Part shown: piece after piece, positions 9,997-23,400 of the stretch
Numbering within the stretch: the first letter of the stretch is position 1
How the letters are laid out: every line of letters begins with the position of its first letter
Assembly (NCBI GenBank): GCA_947623455.1
Contig: OX392527.1
Coordinates: 34,340,201 to 34,404,200, forward strand
Length of the DNA: 64,000 nucleotides
Origin: Mimachlamys varia
Lineage: Eukaryota > Mollusca > Bivalvia > Pectinida > Pectinidae
Reading direction: 5' to 3'
Program-made: the position numbers and the translations under genes
The notes under the pieces: model-generated
What the model saw: the letters and a program-made list of their open reading frames with translations, nothing else
Told to the model about the DNA's origin: nothing
Databases searched by the model: none

Positions 9997-12410
9997 GAGA
10001 AATATTCTGTATCTATGTGTGATATGAAGATGGACTTTTGAGTGTGCTTATTTGTTGTGACATTTATGACTCGGTTCTCATTTTGAGGATTGATGCTTAC
10101 TTGGATGTGACCAAGATTTACATGGCGGGTGTCGTCGATGAAGCAGAAGACGCTTACTCTTCCGGAACAGTTGGTCTTATTTTCTTGTACTTTTACGAAA
10201 TTGTGGCTTTGTTGACGCTTTGGTATGCTTTTAAAAAAACTTCATAATATTATTAAATATTATGTTATTTATTGTTATGTTTTACTATGTCTACAGGTTT
10301 CAATTACTATAGTAAATAGTTGTGATGGAAATTTCAAGTTTGTGACCTAGATTCCACACATGTTTCCGAGAAAATGAATCTTTTGCTTTTTTCAATATAT
10401 TTAAACACTTAGTTGGCACAAGGTATAGGCAGTATTTTTGTTTTATTCTACAACAAGTGTTTTTCAGTTAAATCAAATGAAACTGAACTTTGTTATTTGA
10501 AAACAAGTATCTTCTTCATTTAAGTGAAGAAAAATATTTTATTAAAAGTTATTTTCATGCTAGTGTGTTTACTTGTTGTGATGACAATGATGACTCGGTT
10601 CTCATTTTCAGGATTGGTGCTTACTTGGATGTGACCAAGATTTACATGGCGGGTGTCGTCGATGAAGCAGAAGACGCTTACTCTTCCGGAACAGTTGGTC
10701 TTATTTTCTTGTACTTTTACGAAATTGTGGCTTTGTTGACGCTTTGGTATGCTTTTAAAAAAACTTCATAATATTATTAAATATTATGTTATTTATTGTT
10801 ATGTTTTACTATGTCTACAGGTTTCAATTACTATAGTAAATAGTTGTGATGGAAATTTCAAGTTTGTGACCTAGATTCCACACATGTTTCCGAGAAAATG
10901 AATCTTTTGCTTTTTTCAATATATTTAAACACTTAGTTGGCACAAGGTATAGGCAGTATTTTTGTTTTATTCTACAACAAGTGTTTTTCAGTTAAATCAA
11001 ATGAAACTGAACTTTGTTATTTGAAAACAAGTATCTTCTTCATTTAAGTGAAGAAAAATATTTTATTAAAAGTTATTTTCATGCTAGTGTGTTTACTTGT
11101 TGTGATGACAATGATGACTCGGTTCTCATTTTCAGGATTGGTGCTTACTTGGATGTGACCAAGATTTACATGGCGGGTGTCGTCGATGAAGCAGAAGACG
11201 CTTACTCTTCCGGAACAGTTGGTCTTATTTTCTTGTACTTTTACGAAATTGTGGCTTTGTTGACGCTTTGGTATGCTCTGATTTTAAAAAAACTTCATAA
11301 TATTATTAAATATTATGTTATTTATTGTTATGTTTTACTATGTCTACAGGTTTCAATTACTATAGTAAATAGTTGTGATGGAAATTTCAAGTTTGTGACC
11401 TAGATTCCACACATGTTTCCGAGAAAATGAATCTTTTGCTTTTTTCAATATATTTAAACACTTAGTTGGCACAAGGTATAGGCAGTATTTTTGTTTTATT
11501 CTACAACAAGTGTTTTTCAGTTAAATCAAATGAAACTGAACTTTGTTATTTGAAAACAAGTATCTTCTTCATTTAAGTGAAGAAAAATATTTTATTAAAA
11601 GTTATTTTCATGCTAGTGTGTTTACTTGTTGTGATGACAATGATGACTCGGTTCTCATTTTCAGGATTGGTGCTTACTTGGATGTGACCAAGATTTACAT
11701 GGCGGGTGTCGTCGATGAAGCAGAAGACGCTTACTCTTCCGGAACAGTTGGTCTTATTTTCTTGTACTTTTACGAAATTGTGGCTTTGTTGACGCTTTGG
11801 TATGCTCTGATTTTAAAAAAACTTCATAATATTATTAAATATTATGTTATTTATTGTTATGTTTTACTATGTCTACAGGTTTCAATTACTATAGTAAATA
11901 GTTGTGATGGAAATTTCAAGTTTGTGACCTAGATTCCACACATGTTTCCGAGAAAATGAATCTTTTGCTTTTTTCAATATATTTAAACACTTAGTTGGCA
12001 CAAGGTATAGGCAGTATTTTTGTTTTATTCTACAACAAGTGTTTTTCAGTTAAATCAAATGAAACTGAACTTTGTTATTTGAAAACAAGTATCTTCTTCA
12101 TTTAAGTGAAGAAAAATATTTTATTAAAAGTTATTTTCATGCTAGTGTGTTTACTTGTTGTGATGACAATGATGACTCGGTTCTCATTTTCAGGATTGGT
12201 GCTTACTTGGATGTGACCAAGATTTACATGGTGGGTGTCGTCGATGAAGCATAAGACGCTTACTCTTCCGGAACACCTGGTCTTATTCTCTTGTGCTTTT
12301 ACGAGAGTCTCCATGTAAATCTTTCCTTTGTTCCTATTTTGCCCCTAGTTTAATCGTGTTTGAGTTCGGATTATGGTTTTGTTGACGCTTTGGTATTTGG
12401 TATTTTTTTT
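9997..12410 (+). mobile_element. RT-A 3' end expanded into a tandem array
   Basis: The locus begins with the last bases of the RT (gagaaatattct and gatatgaagatgg) and ends with a standard RT-A tail at 12,255-12,410. In between, the segment starting gactcggttctc repeats at 10,068, 10,592, 11,116, 11,645 and 12,174. Each of the four full units holds half of the RT-A tail followed by about 350 bp of unrelated AT-rich DNA that occurs nowhere else in the window. Frames of 60-129 codons repeated here (MLFENKYLLHL...) are by-products of the unit and not supported genes. Confidence 0.88.
10068..12173 (+). repeat. Tandem repeat, four units of 524-529 bp
   Basis: Successive unit starts are 524, 524, 529 and 529 bp apart. 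The units are almost identical over their whole length. The size difference is one 5-bp insertion in the tatgct-ttttaaaaaaac segment, present in units 3 and 4. Unit 1 differs slightly at its left edge (gattgatgctt instead of gattggtgctt). Such near-identity indicates recent duplication or ongoing homogenisation. Confidence 0.93.
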
Positions 12411-14887
12411 AATTGACGAGGTACCACATTGACTATATAAAGGTACACTGTAACAGTCCACACGGTGTCTGCATTGGTGTAAAACTCGTAACTTACTAAC
12501 TAACTAACAGTCCACCGATGAAAAGACGAGACAAAAAGAAGCCTTTATCGACACCAAAACTCCTCCTGCACGTAACGACATTAACATATAAACAAAAGAA
12601 ACCTTAGTATATTACATCTCAGATGACACGCATGTTGATCTCGACTATTGGGAACCACACATCGCCCTTACAGATAGCAATTACCATTATATTACATTTT
12701 ATTGTCCATATCTGTTGACGCTTTAATGAAATAAATCTCATTTCTTAAACAATGGCTTCAGCTTAAAAGAAATAACCGACATTATTCAAAAGCATCAATG
12801 CGATCCCGTGACCAAGACAATTTCGAGACGTTGCCATTGGAATGATAACCGTCATTTCCACATGAGGCCTTACAAGTCGTGTTTCATTTATGAATGAGGA
12901 ATTACATTGCTTCTTTCAAGATCATTTAAATTACTCGAATTATTCTCTATCAAGAGTGCATTGACATTTTTGAAATCCTTGAATTTCTCTAAATCACTTG
13001 TACTTTTGTTGATTGTCTTACAGGGCTTTTTCAATGTAATATTTGTACAAAAGCGGATATTCCGCTTTGATAGATATTGTACTAAGTAGCCAAGTTTAGC
13101 ACAACTACACACATTGAGTCGTTTTTTTCAAAATTCTTTTTTATTTACTCAATACATTTGCATCATTCATATTCCATTCAGACATCCGAAATTTGTAGTA
13201 CAAACATACATTCACATTTTATGTCACATACGCCCTTATCTTTCATTATTAATTCAAAATAATTAAACGAACACCTCATATGATACTTAGATAATCACAT
13301 CCTCACGATGTATATATAGATAGAATAAAATTGGCCTGTCTCTCAAATATTTTGCAAAAATTCCGGATTTGAAATATTTTGGAATTCACATGGAAATATA
13401 ACCTGAGCGAACAATCAGTTTTGAGAAATGTTGCCCCACTTAAACAAATTTAAGAAGGTTTAATGTATTGGAGGAGCAAAACGGACATTCCGTTCTGATT
13501 GATCATTAAGCAATGTTAGATACGCATCTCCCACGGAAAGATAAGTCTTCATCAATACTTCTTACCTACACTCCAAATGATTCTGGTACAATTCGGAAGA
13601 ATGGTAAGCATGAGAATGTAATTACTTACATTGTACACTTTTATAGCATAGTTTACGGTATTAAAGATACTCTGAGAATTAATCAACAGCACAATTGCCA
13701 CGAAGGTTGATTCATGATCTTCCACAATCTAGATTTTGTAATCTAAGTGTCGTGCATGAAAACAAAGTTTTTGAGTAAATGTTTTGTTAATCATAGTCAT
13801 TAGTTAAATATACATGGAAATTATTTATGTTTTCGAATCGCAAGGCCATAATTATAATGTCATACCTTAGAAGACGATCGAAAATTTTTGAAAATTACAA
13901 GACCCTGGGTGTGAATGCCATCAGTCAACATGTTTTTGAGATAGACAAAAGGTCGTGGTTATTATTTAGTCCGAATATGATACACACATTTTCTGTATCT
14001 TCAAATAAAGTTGTATTATATGATGGTTTTTATCTGTTTCGTTTTTTATTAATGTTTTCCTTGTTCCTGTTCGTATCGTGTTAGTGTTCCTAGCCTGATT
14101 TTATGGTAGGATTACATGAACTGATATAATTATTTTATGATATTCACCATATAATTATTATATATATTTATAAAGGTTTTGTATATTAAGCGCGGTACAA
14201 TTACGACAGGAAAGGTTGTTTTTAGGCTTTTCTTTTCTTATATTCAGACGATTTTCTAAAGAATCCTACACACATTATGTTACATTCTATCACCATTGTT
14301 AACCTTGGCGTGGCTTTCAATTATAATTCTTACAAGTTCAAATCGTGTTTTCCCCTGTGACCTTCCTTTGTTAGATATATTGGCTTGGGGCCTGCTAGTC
14401 TGTTTCTGTATGTAGTTCAACAATAGTGCTATCGATAAAACAATGTAATTGATATGCGAGTCCACATCTGTATCTGGTTAGTTGCCTTTAGGAAATATCT
14501 CCATAAATACTGGTCGTCCTTAAATGTTTTTTTTCTGTTTTACTTGTTACATTTCAAACATGATGTATTTCGAGGTTTATAAGCTTCATCAACGTATATG
14601 ACATGCGCAAAATATTTCTGATACCTTATCCCAAAACTCGATTGTTTAAATGTATTAAGGTTTAAAGAATTGTATTGAAGGTTGTTCTTGTTCCTTTCTT
14701 ACTTCGTGAAATTTTGTGACTTTGAGAACAATCAGAAATCACTACAACAAACTCGGGACAGCTAACACAGTGCAATCTATACTTCCTCGTATATGTATTA
14801 ACATACATGACATATGATCTGGTTTTCTTCGTTTATATGATGCACATATATGCTCTCGGTCCTGTTTTCCCTTTTTTTCATACACAT
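12411..14887. other. No gene seen
   Basis: AT-rich. A short actaactaacta run lies near 12,495. Open frames at 12,888-13,112 (both strands), 13,513-13,710 and 13,827-14,084 have no recognisable domains and sit in low-complexity sequence. Confidence 0.5.
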
Positions 14888-15812
14888 GAAAAACACAACC
14901 AAAGCAAGGATGAAATATACTGAGTAAGATATAGTACAATGATTGAATTCCTGTTTGACAATATATTTGTTGAGTTCAGGGAAAAGATTTTCAATCAGAC
15001 GCTTGGCATTCCAATGGAAACTACAAGCGTAACTGTGCCCCTATTTTGACTGACTTGTTTTCATACGAGGCTGAATTTGTCTAGGGACTTATCAGGACGG
15101 GTAACAAAACCCCTGCAATTTTTTTTTAATTTCACTTTCAGGTATATCGACGATGTGTTGTCTATAAACAACAAGAAGATTGCTGACCTAGTCGATCGTT
15201 TATACCCTACTGAACTTGAGATAAAGGACACAACATAATCTCCTATATCCGCTTCCTACCTCGATCTTTACTTAAACTATGACCTACACGGGCAACTTAC
15301 AATTGAGCTACATTTGTATATGTTAAACGTGACTATTTCGATTTTCCGATTGTGAACTTTCTCTTTCTTGATACCAACATCCCTGTTTTTCCATCCTATG
15401 GTGTTTACATGTCCAGTTGATTCGTTATATTGAATATCGAGATGAACACATTGGTACAGGGGTTTGAGAGGTACAGGTTGAGAAATATTTTGCATCTTTG
15501 TGTAATATGAAGATGGACATTTTGGAGTATGCTCATTAGTGTGTTCCTTTGTTGTGATTGACAATGATGACTTGATTCTCATTCTGAGAACTTGATGTTT
15601 CCTTGGATGTGACCAAGATCTCAATGGCCGGCGTTGTCGATTAATCAGAAGACGCTTACTCTTCCGGAACACCTTGTCTTATTCTCTTGTACTTTTACGA
15701 GGGTCTCCATGTGAATCTTTCCTTTGTTCATAGTTTGCCTCTAGTTCGATCGATGTTGAGTTCGGATTATGGTTTTGTTGATGCTTTGGTATTCTCTATT
15801 TTTTTTTTTTAC
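14888..15812 (+). pseudogene. RT-A retroelement, RT palm region plus 3' tail
   Basis: A 5'-truncated reverse-transcriptase copy. Translated in pieces it shows an LFDN segment, a GIPM motif, LTDLFSYEAEFV, then the catalytic RYIDDVLSINNKK (YIDD at 15,143-15,154), LYPTELEIKDTT and a stop at 15,236-15,238. ASYLDLYLNYDLHGQL, VPIVNF-like and GVYMS blocks follow in shifted frames. The 3' tail runs to about 15,812 and ends in a T-run. Several frameshifts and stops make it a dead copy, though the YIDD catalytic box survives. The order of motifs matches the relics at 38,657, 53,030 and 18,344. I infer a Penelope-like RT. Confidence 0.87.
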
Positions 15813-16652
15813 ATAGCTACCAGTATATCAACTTTATCATTGAAGATCCGAATATTTCAATGTCAATGTAAATAAATATGACTTACAGACCAGAAGTGTT
15901 TGTATTTACAAAAGAACACATACTATTGTTATAATAACTATATTCGCTCTATATAAGTTGTAGCATTACTCTAAAGCGCTTCACAATACGAGGATAATAG
16001 GTTTACTTGTGATGCATAAATTCAGTCTTACAATCATCATCATTCAGCAAGAATATAATGATATCAATTAGTACATATATAAAAATAAAAAAAGGATAGG
16101 TTTACAAATAAAGGATCACAAGATTTGCATATATTTTGTTAAAATTCATATAATATGAATAAAGATAATATTACCTTTGACACAACTTATGCATACATGT
16201 TTACATTTTCGTAAGATTAATTGTTTTCTTTTTCGGGGGGGGATGGGGGGTGGGGGGAGTTCACTATATATTTGTTTGTTGTTTTTCCATAGTAAACTGT
16301 CTATTTTGTTAAAAATGCTGCACCTCTTCAAAAAAGATATAGTATTCAGAAAAAATGAAATAAACTTCATCATACATCAAAAATATTGATTTTAGTCATT
16401 ATTCTGATTTATCACACTCTCACATTTTGGATAACTGATGTCACAGGCTATCTAAAGACACGATATGTAAAGAAAAATAGGGGGTTCGAGGGCAAGAGGT
16501 TGTTAAAGCAAATAAATATTGACTTCAGACTGCGTCATTCGTCCACAATGTCCACCATTCCATATACCAGATGGTCCTCGACTCCAGAGTCGACATTACT
16601 CAATCGGGTCTATATAATCATTTATTGACCTTAACAAAAGTCCACAGTTGTA
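15813..16652. other. No gene seen; G-run at 16,235-16,258
   Basis: AT-rich spacer. The plus strand has three long G runs (8, 6 and 6) within 24 bases at 16,235-16,258. This could form a G-quadruplex if the 8-base run contributes two tracts. No gene is apparent. Confidence 0.5.
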
Positions 16653-16825
16653 TGCTTGAGTATTCCTCTGTGCATGTGTCTTTTACTTTGATGTAACTTA
16701 GATTTACATAGCGGGTTTGTCGATAAAGAAGAAGATACTTACTCTTTCGGAACACCTGGTTATATTATCTTGTACTTTTTTCAGTGTAAATCTGTCTTTT
16801 GTTTGTATTTTAATGTCGGATAATA
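16653..16825 (+). mobile_element. RT-A retroelement 3' tail fragment (plus)
   Basis: A diverged tail recognised by gatttacatagcgggt, gtcgataaagaagaaga, cttactctttcggaacacc and ttatcttgtactttttt. It has lost part of the later tail and all RT sequence. Confidence 0.78.
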
Positions 16826-18343
16826 TGAGTTACATAGTTTTTTAGTGACCTAATACGGAAAAATATCGGGTCTAAAAAAGTGAAGCGATGAAGCGAAGTC
16901 GAACCTGATATATTCTGACTGCTTTCTCGTTGCATCTCAAAGTTTTGTAGTAATTTACTTTCTGACGTTTCTGGGCCAATTCATCTTCCGTGATGTGGCC
17001 GAAGTGTTTATTAGCAGCAATGATTGTTATTGAATGGAAGGGTTCTTTTAGGAACGATAACCCGTTGCTGACGTGATACAGAATTTACTGACATGATACG
17101 GAATTTTGGTAACCAGATACATTATCGTCCAGGACGTCATGTGACGTTGTTAGAACCAATGGGATAGTGGGATTTTTGCCGTCAGCGGGATAATGATTTC
17201 ATTGAAGCTTCGATATTTCGCTGTGAGTAAAACTTGGTGTTACGATTCTTGTGTTTGAAAAGCAGAGTTAAACAGAAAGCTTAAAAGCATAACCAATCCT
17301 TTGGAAAGTTCACACTGCGTAACTAAATAAAAAACAATAATTAAATAGGAGATATTGTTCTTGTCCACAAGATTGGAATTAATTGCCTGACGATAAATTC
17401 GATAATGTGTTCGCTGACATTCCCAAATTTCCCGATTTCAAGGGTCGGCGGATAAGCTGCTTCGTCGGCTCAATAACTTTAAGCGTAGATTTATTGGAAT
17501 GTTCTAGCATGCTGTCCTAGCTAGTGGTTATAGGCAGAAGATGGTGAATTATTCTCCAGTTGATAAATCATGAGCCTTTTAACACACATTCACGCGTCCT
17601 GTCACCACGTCTGTAACGCTCGGTTACGTATCAGAGTGCCAAACACTAACGACAGAGAGGTATATTCTACATCATTTATCTATGTACGAGTTCGTTAGCG
17701 CCAGACATGGGCAGAAATCACACAACACATTCATCTCGTCTGTTTAATTATCGAACCTCGGAGCGGACAATCTGTCAAGGTGAAGGGCACGTCTTTTGTA
17801 CATTTTTCAAACATTACCGATCAAACATTTTCGGTGAAATAATTCGAATTGGAATTTGTCCATATTTGAAAATAATAACAAACCCTTTTGGTTTTTTCTT
17901 TATCAGACACTGATTTCTTTAAATAACCGTCCTTATAGTACAAACTACAAGCTTTGTAAATAACAAGTTTTCGAAAGTAATAGGTTTATAAAGACCTTTT
18001 GTACGCTGTCTGGTCGCCAATATGAAATCGTCAGAACGTATACCGATTTCTTTGTGCGTTATTTTTGTTCTGTAATGTTTCTTGGTACGCTATTTGCTTC
18101 TTTGTCACTCCCTGATTGTAACTTTGAGGATAATATATCATTTGAATTTGACATATATTCTCATGGCAGACGTCATTGATAAAGGAGGCGCATTTTGCCG
18201 ATCCTATCGATTGTGTGTTCAGGCTTCTGTTTACACCTCGGTGTTCTCTAGTTTAAGCAACTGAACTTTCGGCTAAACATAGGTAATTTTCGTGTCTATT
18301 GCTTTCAAATGGCTGCAGACAGCCACATTTGATGCAAAACAAA
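16826..18343. other. No gene seen
   Basis: Mixed AT-rich sequence with no recognisable gene. The open frames at 17,707 and 18,082 are short and featureless. Confidence 0.5.
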
Positions 18344-19440
18344 AATCAGAGAATACCGAAGTATCATTAAAATCGTTTTAACTTGGACAAAATCTATGAA
18401 ACAAAAGGAAATTTGTTACATGGAGACACTTGTAAAAGTACAAGAAAATAAAACCAAGTGTTCCGGAAAAGTTCAGCGAAGACAACTGCCATGTAAATCT
18501 ATATCACATCCAAGTGAAACGTCCTCGACGTGAGAAGTGAGGCATCATTCTCCATCACAAAAGCAGGCATTGTAATGAGAATATTAAAAAAACCGTCAAC
18601 CTTTATATTATGCAAGGATAATATCTTTCAATGAGATCATGATGGCGACCATAAAACTTCATAGTCTTCATCAACCTGCATCTGTTGGATCTCTGTGCCT
18701 TTAGTGTGTTCGTGAGCAGCCGACATATATTCAAAAAATCTGAAGGTTTAGTGCTAGCCATAGGAAAACGAATTAACAGCGACATATAAACACCATACTT
18801 TGGAGAAACAGGGATGTTTGCGATCGGAAAATCGAAATCGTCACGCTTGTCGTATAGATTAGTAATTAGCTGCCCATAGTTTACGTAAAGATCGAGGCAA
18901 GCAGCTAATGCAGAAGGGTATGTTGTGTCCTTGATTTCAAGTTCGAATGGTATATACGATAGTCTAGGTCAGCAAGCTTATTGTTGTTTAATAAACCCTA
19001 CATCGTCGCTATAACTGAATGTTAAATTAAAAGATTTGGCAAGATGCGGTAGGCCCTCGACAATTTCAGCCTCGAATGAAAACAAAAACAAGCAATCTAA
19101 GAGTGAGGCACAATCTGGTCCGATAAGTATTCAAGCAGTCTGCTCGAAAATTTTTCTTCAAAAGTCAGTAAAACTATCCAATCATACGTGATATTTCTTC
19201 CCTGGAATATTTCATCTTAGCTTTAAGTAAGTTTTCACAAAGTATGTTCCAAGATAGCTCACAACCATACATATGTACAATGTATCGTCGTCCACCTTTC
19301 TTGAAAAGGAAAGCTCCCATAATAATGGCCGAAAACGTTCTTTCAGTTTGGTATGAGCTGTGATAGTGTTTAGGGTGGAAAAATCAAACGAACCAATATC
19401 AAGAAGACGTTCATACATAGAACACCTGTTTTAAAACGTG
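18344..19440 (-). pseudogene. RT-A retroelement, RT and 3' tail (minus)
   Basis: On the minus strand, a copy running from an N-terminal finger-region segment (FSTLNTITAHTKLKERF, near 19,370) through VSYLGTYFV. It continues through an altered GTNCAPLL-like region, a catalytic box mutated to YSDD (19,014-19,003), ELEIKDTT, YDKRDDFDFPI, KYGVYMSLLIRF and finally KFYGRHHDLIERY near 18,640. The tail ends at 18,344 with tctgatttttg. Multiple frameshifts and stops are present. This copy shows more of the N-terminal RT than the plus-strand copy at 14,888. It is not functional. Confidence 0.87.
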
Positions 19441-20074
19441 AAAACAAAGTAAAGGCAATATATCACCAAACATGAGGCAAGAGTTATTTACCAAGTGAAG
19501 TAAACACATTCGTTCACACATACGTTTTTAATGTTCTTTATTTCTAGTATTTAACATAAACTGCATGGTTAAATATCAAATAGTGACTAGTCATAAAAAT
19601 ATAAACTCATTGTAAGTATTTGGATAGAACTTATATATTTCAGTCATGTTGTTCGGTCCTTATTTTTTATGAAATAAAAATTGCTGAAAGAAATTCCGTG
19701 AAATCGTTTCAATTCTAAAAGCTAGTCTTATAGCAATATGTTTTGTAGGGGGTTGTGAGCTAATACACTGAAACATATGTTAATTGGTATTTTGCACAAC
19801 AACAGTATAAATGAGCCTAGTACAGCTAGATAGAGCCAACTTAACCACTGCACGAGTTCTAAGATATCTCACAAAGGCTTCCTTGACTTTATCTAATTTC
19901 CTCCAGTAAAAGCGGCTTTCACTGATCACTTTTTCATTTCGGCTCCTCGAAATCCTGGTTTTTAATCTGTTTTCCCCGTGAGATTTGTAATTATACGATT
20001 TTTTTAACCTGAATAATTCTGGCGGTTTTTTTTGTGCATTATTTACGACCACATAATTGCCATGTTCATTGGCA
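19441..20074. other. No confident gene; 108-codon minus frame
   Basis: A minus-strand open frame at 19,780-20,106 (MQLFRPPRTLHAN...) is rich in Lys and Arg. Its first 30 bases fall in the dispersed repeat copied at 25-140, where the frame is not conserved. I do not recognise a domain, and it is probably repeat-derived or chance. Confidence 0.4.
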
Positions 20075-20195
20075 TGAAGAGTCCTAGGGGGACGAAATAG
20101 CTGCATGATTCAGTTTAATTCATTTTTTCGGCATACTGTATCTATTACTCAATTTAAAAAGTGCATCATATGTGTGCGTTACGTCATCTTTCATT
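20075..20195 (+). repeat. Dispersed repeat, second copy
   Basis: Direct copy of 25-140 with roughly 85% identity by eye. It contributes the left arm of the inverted repeat described at 20,129-20,472. Confidence 0.75.
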
Positions 20196-20472
20196 GTGCA
20201 ACGTCCAGCGAATTTAAGGAACCTCTTTTCCTTTTGTTAATACTCAGAGAAGATTTAAAGTTAGTCATTTCCTGATAATTTTAATGAAGCATTGCCGTGA
20301 TCAGACTAAAACTAAAAAGAGAATTCTGAATTATCAACAAACTAATCCTTCATACTCAAATGAAGACCAACAACAAAGCACAAAGACACCACAAAACGAT
20401 CATTTACTTCATAACCGATACCCACCCTATATATGCTGCACCTTTTAAATTTCGTAATAGATACACTATGCC
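20129..20472. repeat. Inverted-repeat-bounded segment beside the satellite
   Basis: Arms 20,129-20,170 and 20,430-20,472 are inverted copies of each other with about five mismatches. The shared core is a ggcata-N-tgtatctattac type block followed by aatttaaaa-ggtgca. The 344-bp segment could be a MITE or a solo terminal repeat. It ends only about 45 bp before the first 33-bp satellite unit. Confidence 0.6.
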
Positions 20473-23400
20473 AAGTCATGCTAGGGGCCAAAAGGTGGGT
20501 CAAAGACACCAACCCTGTACATCCAGATAAAAACAAAGACATTCACCCTGTACATCCAGGTCAACACAAAGACATCCATCCTGTACATCCAGGTCAACAT
20601 AAAGATATCAACCCTGTACATCCAGATCAGCACAAAGACATCCACCTTGTCGATCCAGGTCAACACAAAGATATCAACCCTATACATCCAGGTCAACACA
20701 AAGATATCCACCCTGTCCATCCAGGTCGACACAAAGATATCAACCCTGTACATCCAGGTCCACACACAGATTTCCAACCTGTACATTCAGGTCAGCACAA
20801 AGACATCCACATTGTACATCCAGGTCAACACAAAGATATCCACCCTGTACATCCAGGTCAACACAAAGATATTCACCCTGTCCATCCAGGTCAACACAAA
20901 GATATCAACCATATACATCCAGGTCAACACAAAGATATCCACCCTGTCCATCCAGGTCAACACAAAGATATCCACCCTGTACATCCAGGTCAACACGAAG
21001 ATATCCACCCTGTACATCCAGGTCAACACAAAGATTTTCACCCTGTACATCCAGGTCAACACGAAGATATCCACCCTGTCCATCCAGGTCAACACAAAGA
21101 TTTTCACCCTGTCCATCCAGGTCAACACAAAGATATCCACACTGTACATCCAGGTCAACACAAAGATATCCACCCTGTACATCCAGGTCAACACAAAGAT
21201 ATCCACACTGTACATCCAGGTCAACACAAAGATATCCACCCTGTACATCCAGGTCAACACAAAGACATCCATCCTGTACATCCAGGTCTACACAAAGACA
21301 TCCATCCTGTACATCCAGGTCAACACAAAGATATCCACCCTGTACATCCAGGTCAACACAAAGACATCCACCCTGTACATCCAGGTCAACACAAAGACAT
21401 CCATCCTGTTCATCCAGGTCTACACAAAGACATCCACCCTGTACATCCAGGTCAACACAAAGACATCCATCCTGTACATCCAGGTCAACACAAAGATATC
21501 CACCCTGTACATCCAGGTCAACACAAAGACATCCATCCTGTTCATCCAGGTAAACACAAAGACATCCACACTGTACATCCAGGTCTACACAAAGACATCC
21601 ATCCTGTACATACAGGTCAACACAAAGATATCCACCATGTACATCCAGGTCAACACAAAGATATCCACCATGTACATCCAGGTCAACACAAACACATTCT
21701 CTTTGTACATCCAAGTCAACACAAAGATATCCACCATGTACATCCAGGTCAACACAAAGACATCCACACTGTACATCCAGGTCAACACAAAGATATCCAC
21801 CCTGTACATCCAGGTCAACACAAAGATATCCATCCTGTACATCCAGGTCAACACAAAGACATCCAACCTGTACATCTAGGTCAACACAAAGATATCCCCC
21901 CTGTACATCCAGGTCAACACAAAGACATCCATCCTATACATCCAGGTCAACACAAAGATATCCACCCTGTACATCCAGGTTAACACAAAGATATCCACCC
22001 TATACATCCAGGTCAACACAAAGATATCCACCCTGTCCATCCAGGTCAACACAAAGACATCCACCCTGTCCATCCAGGTCAACACAAAGACATCCACACT
22101 GTACATCCAGGTCAACACAAAGATATCCACCCTATACATCCAGGTCAACACAAAGATATCCACCATGTACATCCAGGTCAACACAAAAATATCGTCCCTG
22201 TACATCCAGGTCTACACAAAGATATCCACCCTGTACATCTAGGTCAACACAAAGATATCAACCCTATACATCCAGGTCACAATAAAGATATCCACCCTGT
22301 ACATCCAGGTCTACACAAAGAAATCAACCCTATACATCCAGGTCAACATAAAGATATCCAACCTGTCCATCCAGGTCAACACAAAGATATCCACCCTGTA
22401 CATCCAGGTCATCACAACGACATCCACCCTGACATCCAGGTCAACACAAAGATACCCCCCCTGTACATCCAGGTCAACACAACATTATCCACCCTGTACA
22501 TCCAGGTCTACACAAAGATTTCCAACCTGTCCATCCAGGTCTACACAAAGATATCCACCCTGTACATCCAGGTCAACACAAAGATATCCACCTTGTACAT
22601 CCAGGTCAACACAAAGATATCCACCTTGTACATCTAGGTCAACACAAAGATATCCACCCTGTCCATCCAGGTCAACACAAAGATATCCACCCTGTACATC
22701 CAGGTCAACACAAGCACATTCTCCTTGTACAATCAGTTCAACATAAAGACATCCCCCCTGTACATCCAGGTCAACACAAAGATATCAACCCTGTACATCC
22801 AGGTCAACACAAAGATATCCATCCTGTACATCCAGGTCAACACAAGCACATTCTCCTTGTACAATCAGGTCAACACAAAGATATCCACCCTGTACATCCA
22901 GGTCAACACAAGCACATTCTCCTTGTACAATCAGGTCAACACAAAGATATCCACCATGTACATCCAGGTCAACACAAAGATATCCACCATGTACATCAAG
23001 GTCAACACAAAGATATCCATCCTGTCCATCCAGGTCAACACAAACACATTCTATTTGTACATCCAGGTCAACACAAAAATATCCACCATGTACATCCAGG
23101 TCAACACAAAGATATCCACACTGTACATCCAGGTAAACACAAAGATAACCACCCTGTACATCCAGGTAAACACAAAGATATCCACCCTATACATCCAGGT
23201 AAACACAAAGACATCCATCCTGTACATCCAGGTAAACACAAAGATATCCACCCTGTACATCCAGGTCAACACAAAGATATCCACCCTATACATCCAGGTC
23301 AACACAAAGATATCCACACTGTACATCCAGGTCAACACAAAGATATCCATCCTGTACATCCAGGTCAACACAAAGATATCCACCCTATACATCCAGGTCA

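Noticed and set aside
10068..12173. Hammerhead ribozyme in the RT-A tail
   Set aside because: The gatgaag block hints at a core, but I could not find the full ctgatga and gaaa arrangement by eye. A covariance search would decide.
10490..12254. Repeated frames beginning MLFENKYLLHL
   Set aside because: They span the junction of the tandem unit and the retroelement tail. Identical frames come from identical units, and the protein has no family resemblance.
14888..15812. Functional reverse transcriptase because YIDD is intact
   Set aside because: The frame has stops and shifts on both sides of the catalytic box and the N-terminal half is missing.
16235..16258. G-rich run as a regulatory element
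   Set aside because: No gene is nearby, and similar homopolymer runs occur by slippage; it is kept only as a note.
19780..20106. 108-codon minus-strand frame as a gene
   Set aside because: Part of it lies in a dispersed repeat whose other copy does not keep the frame. Composition is basic but otherwise featureless.
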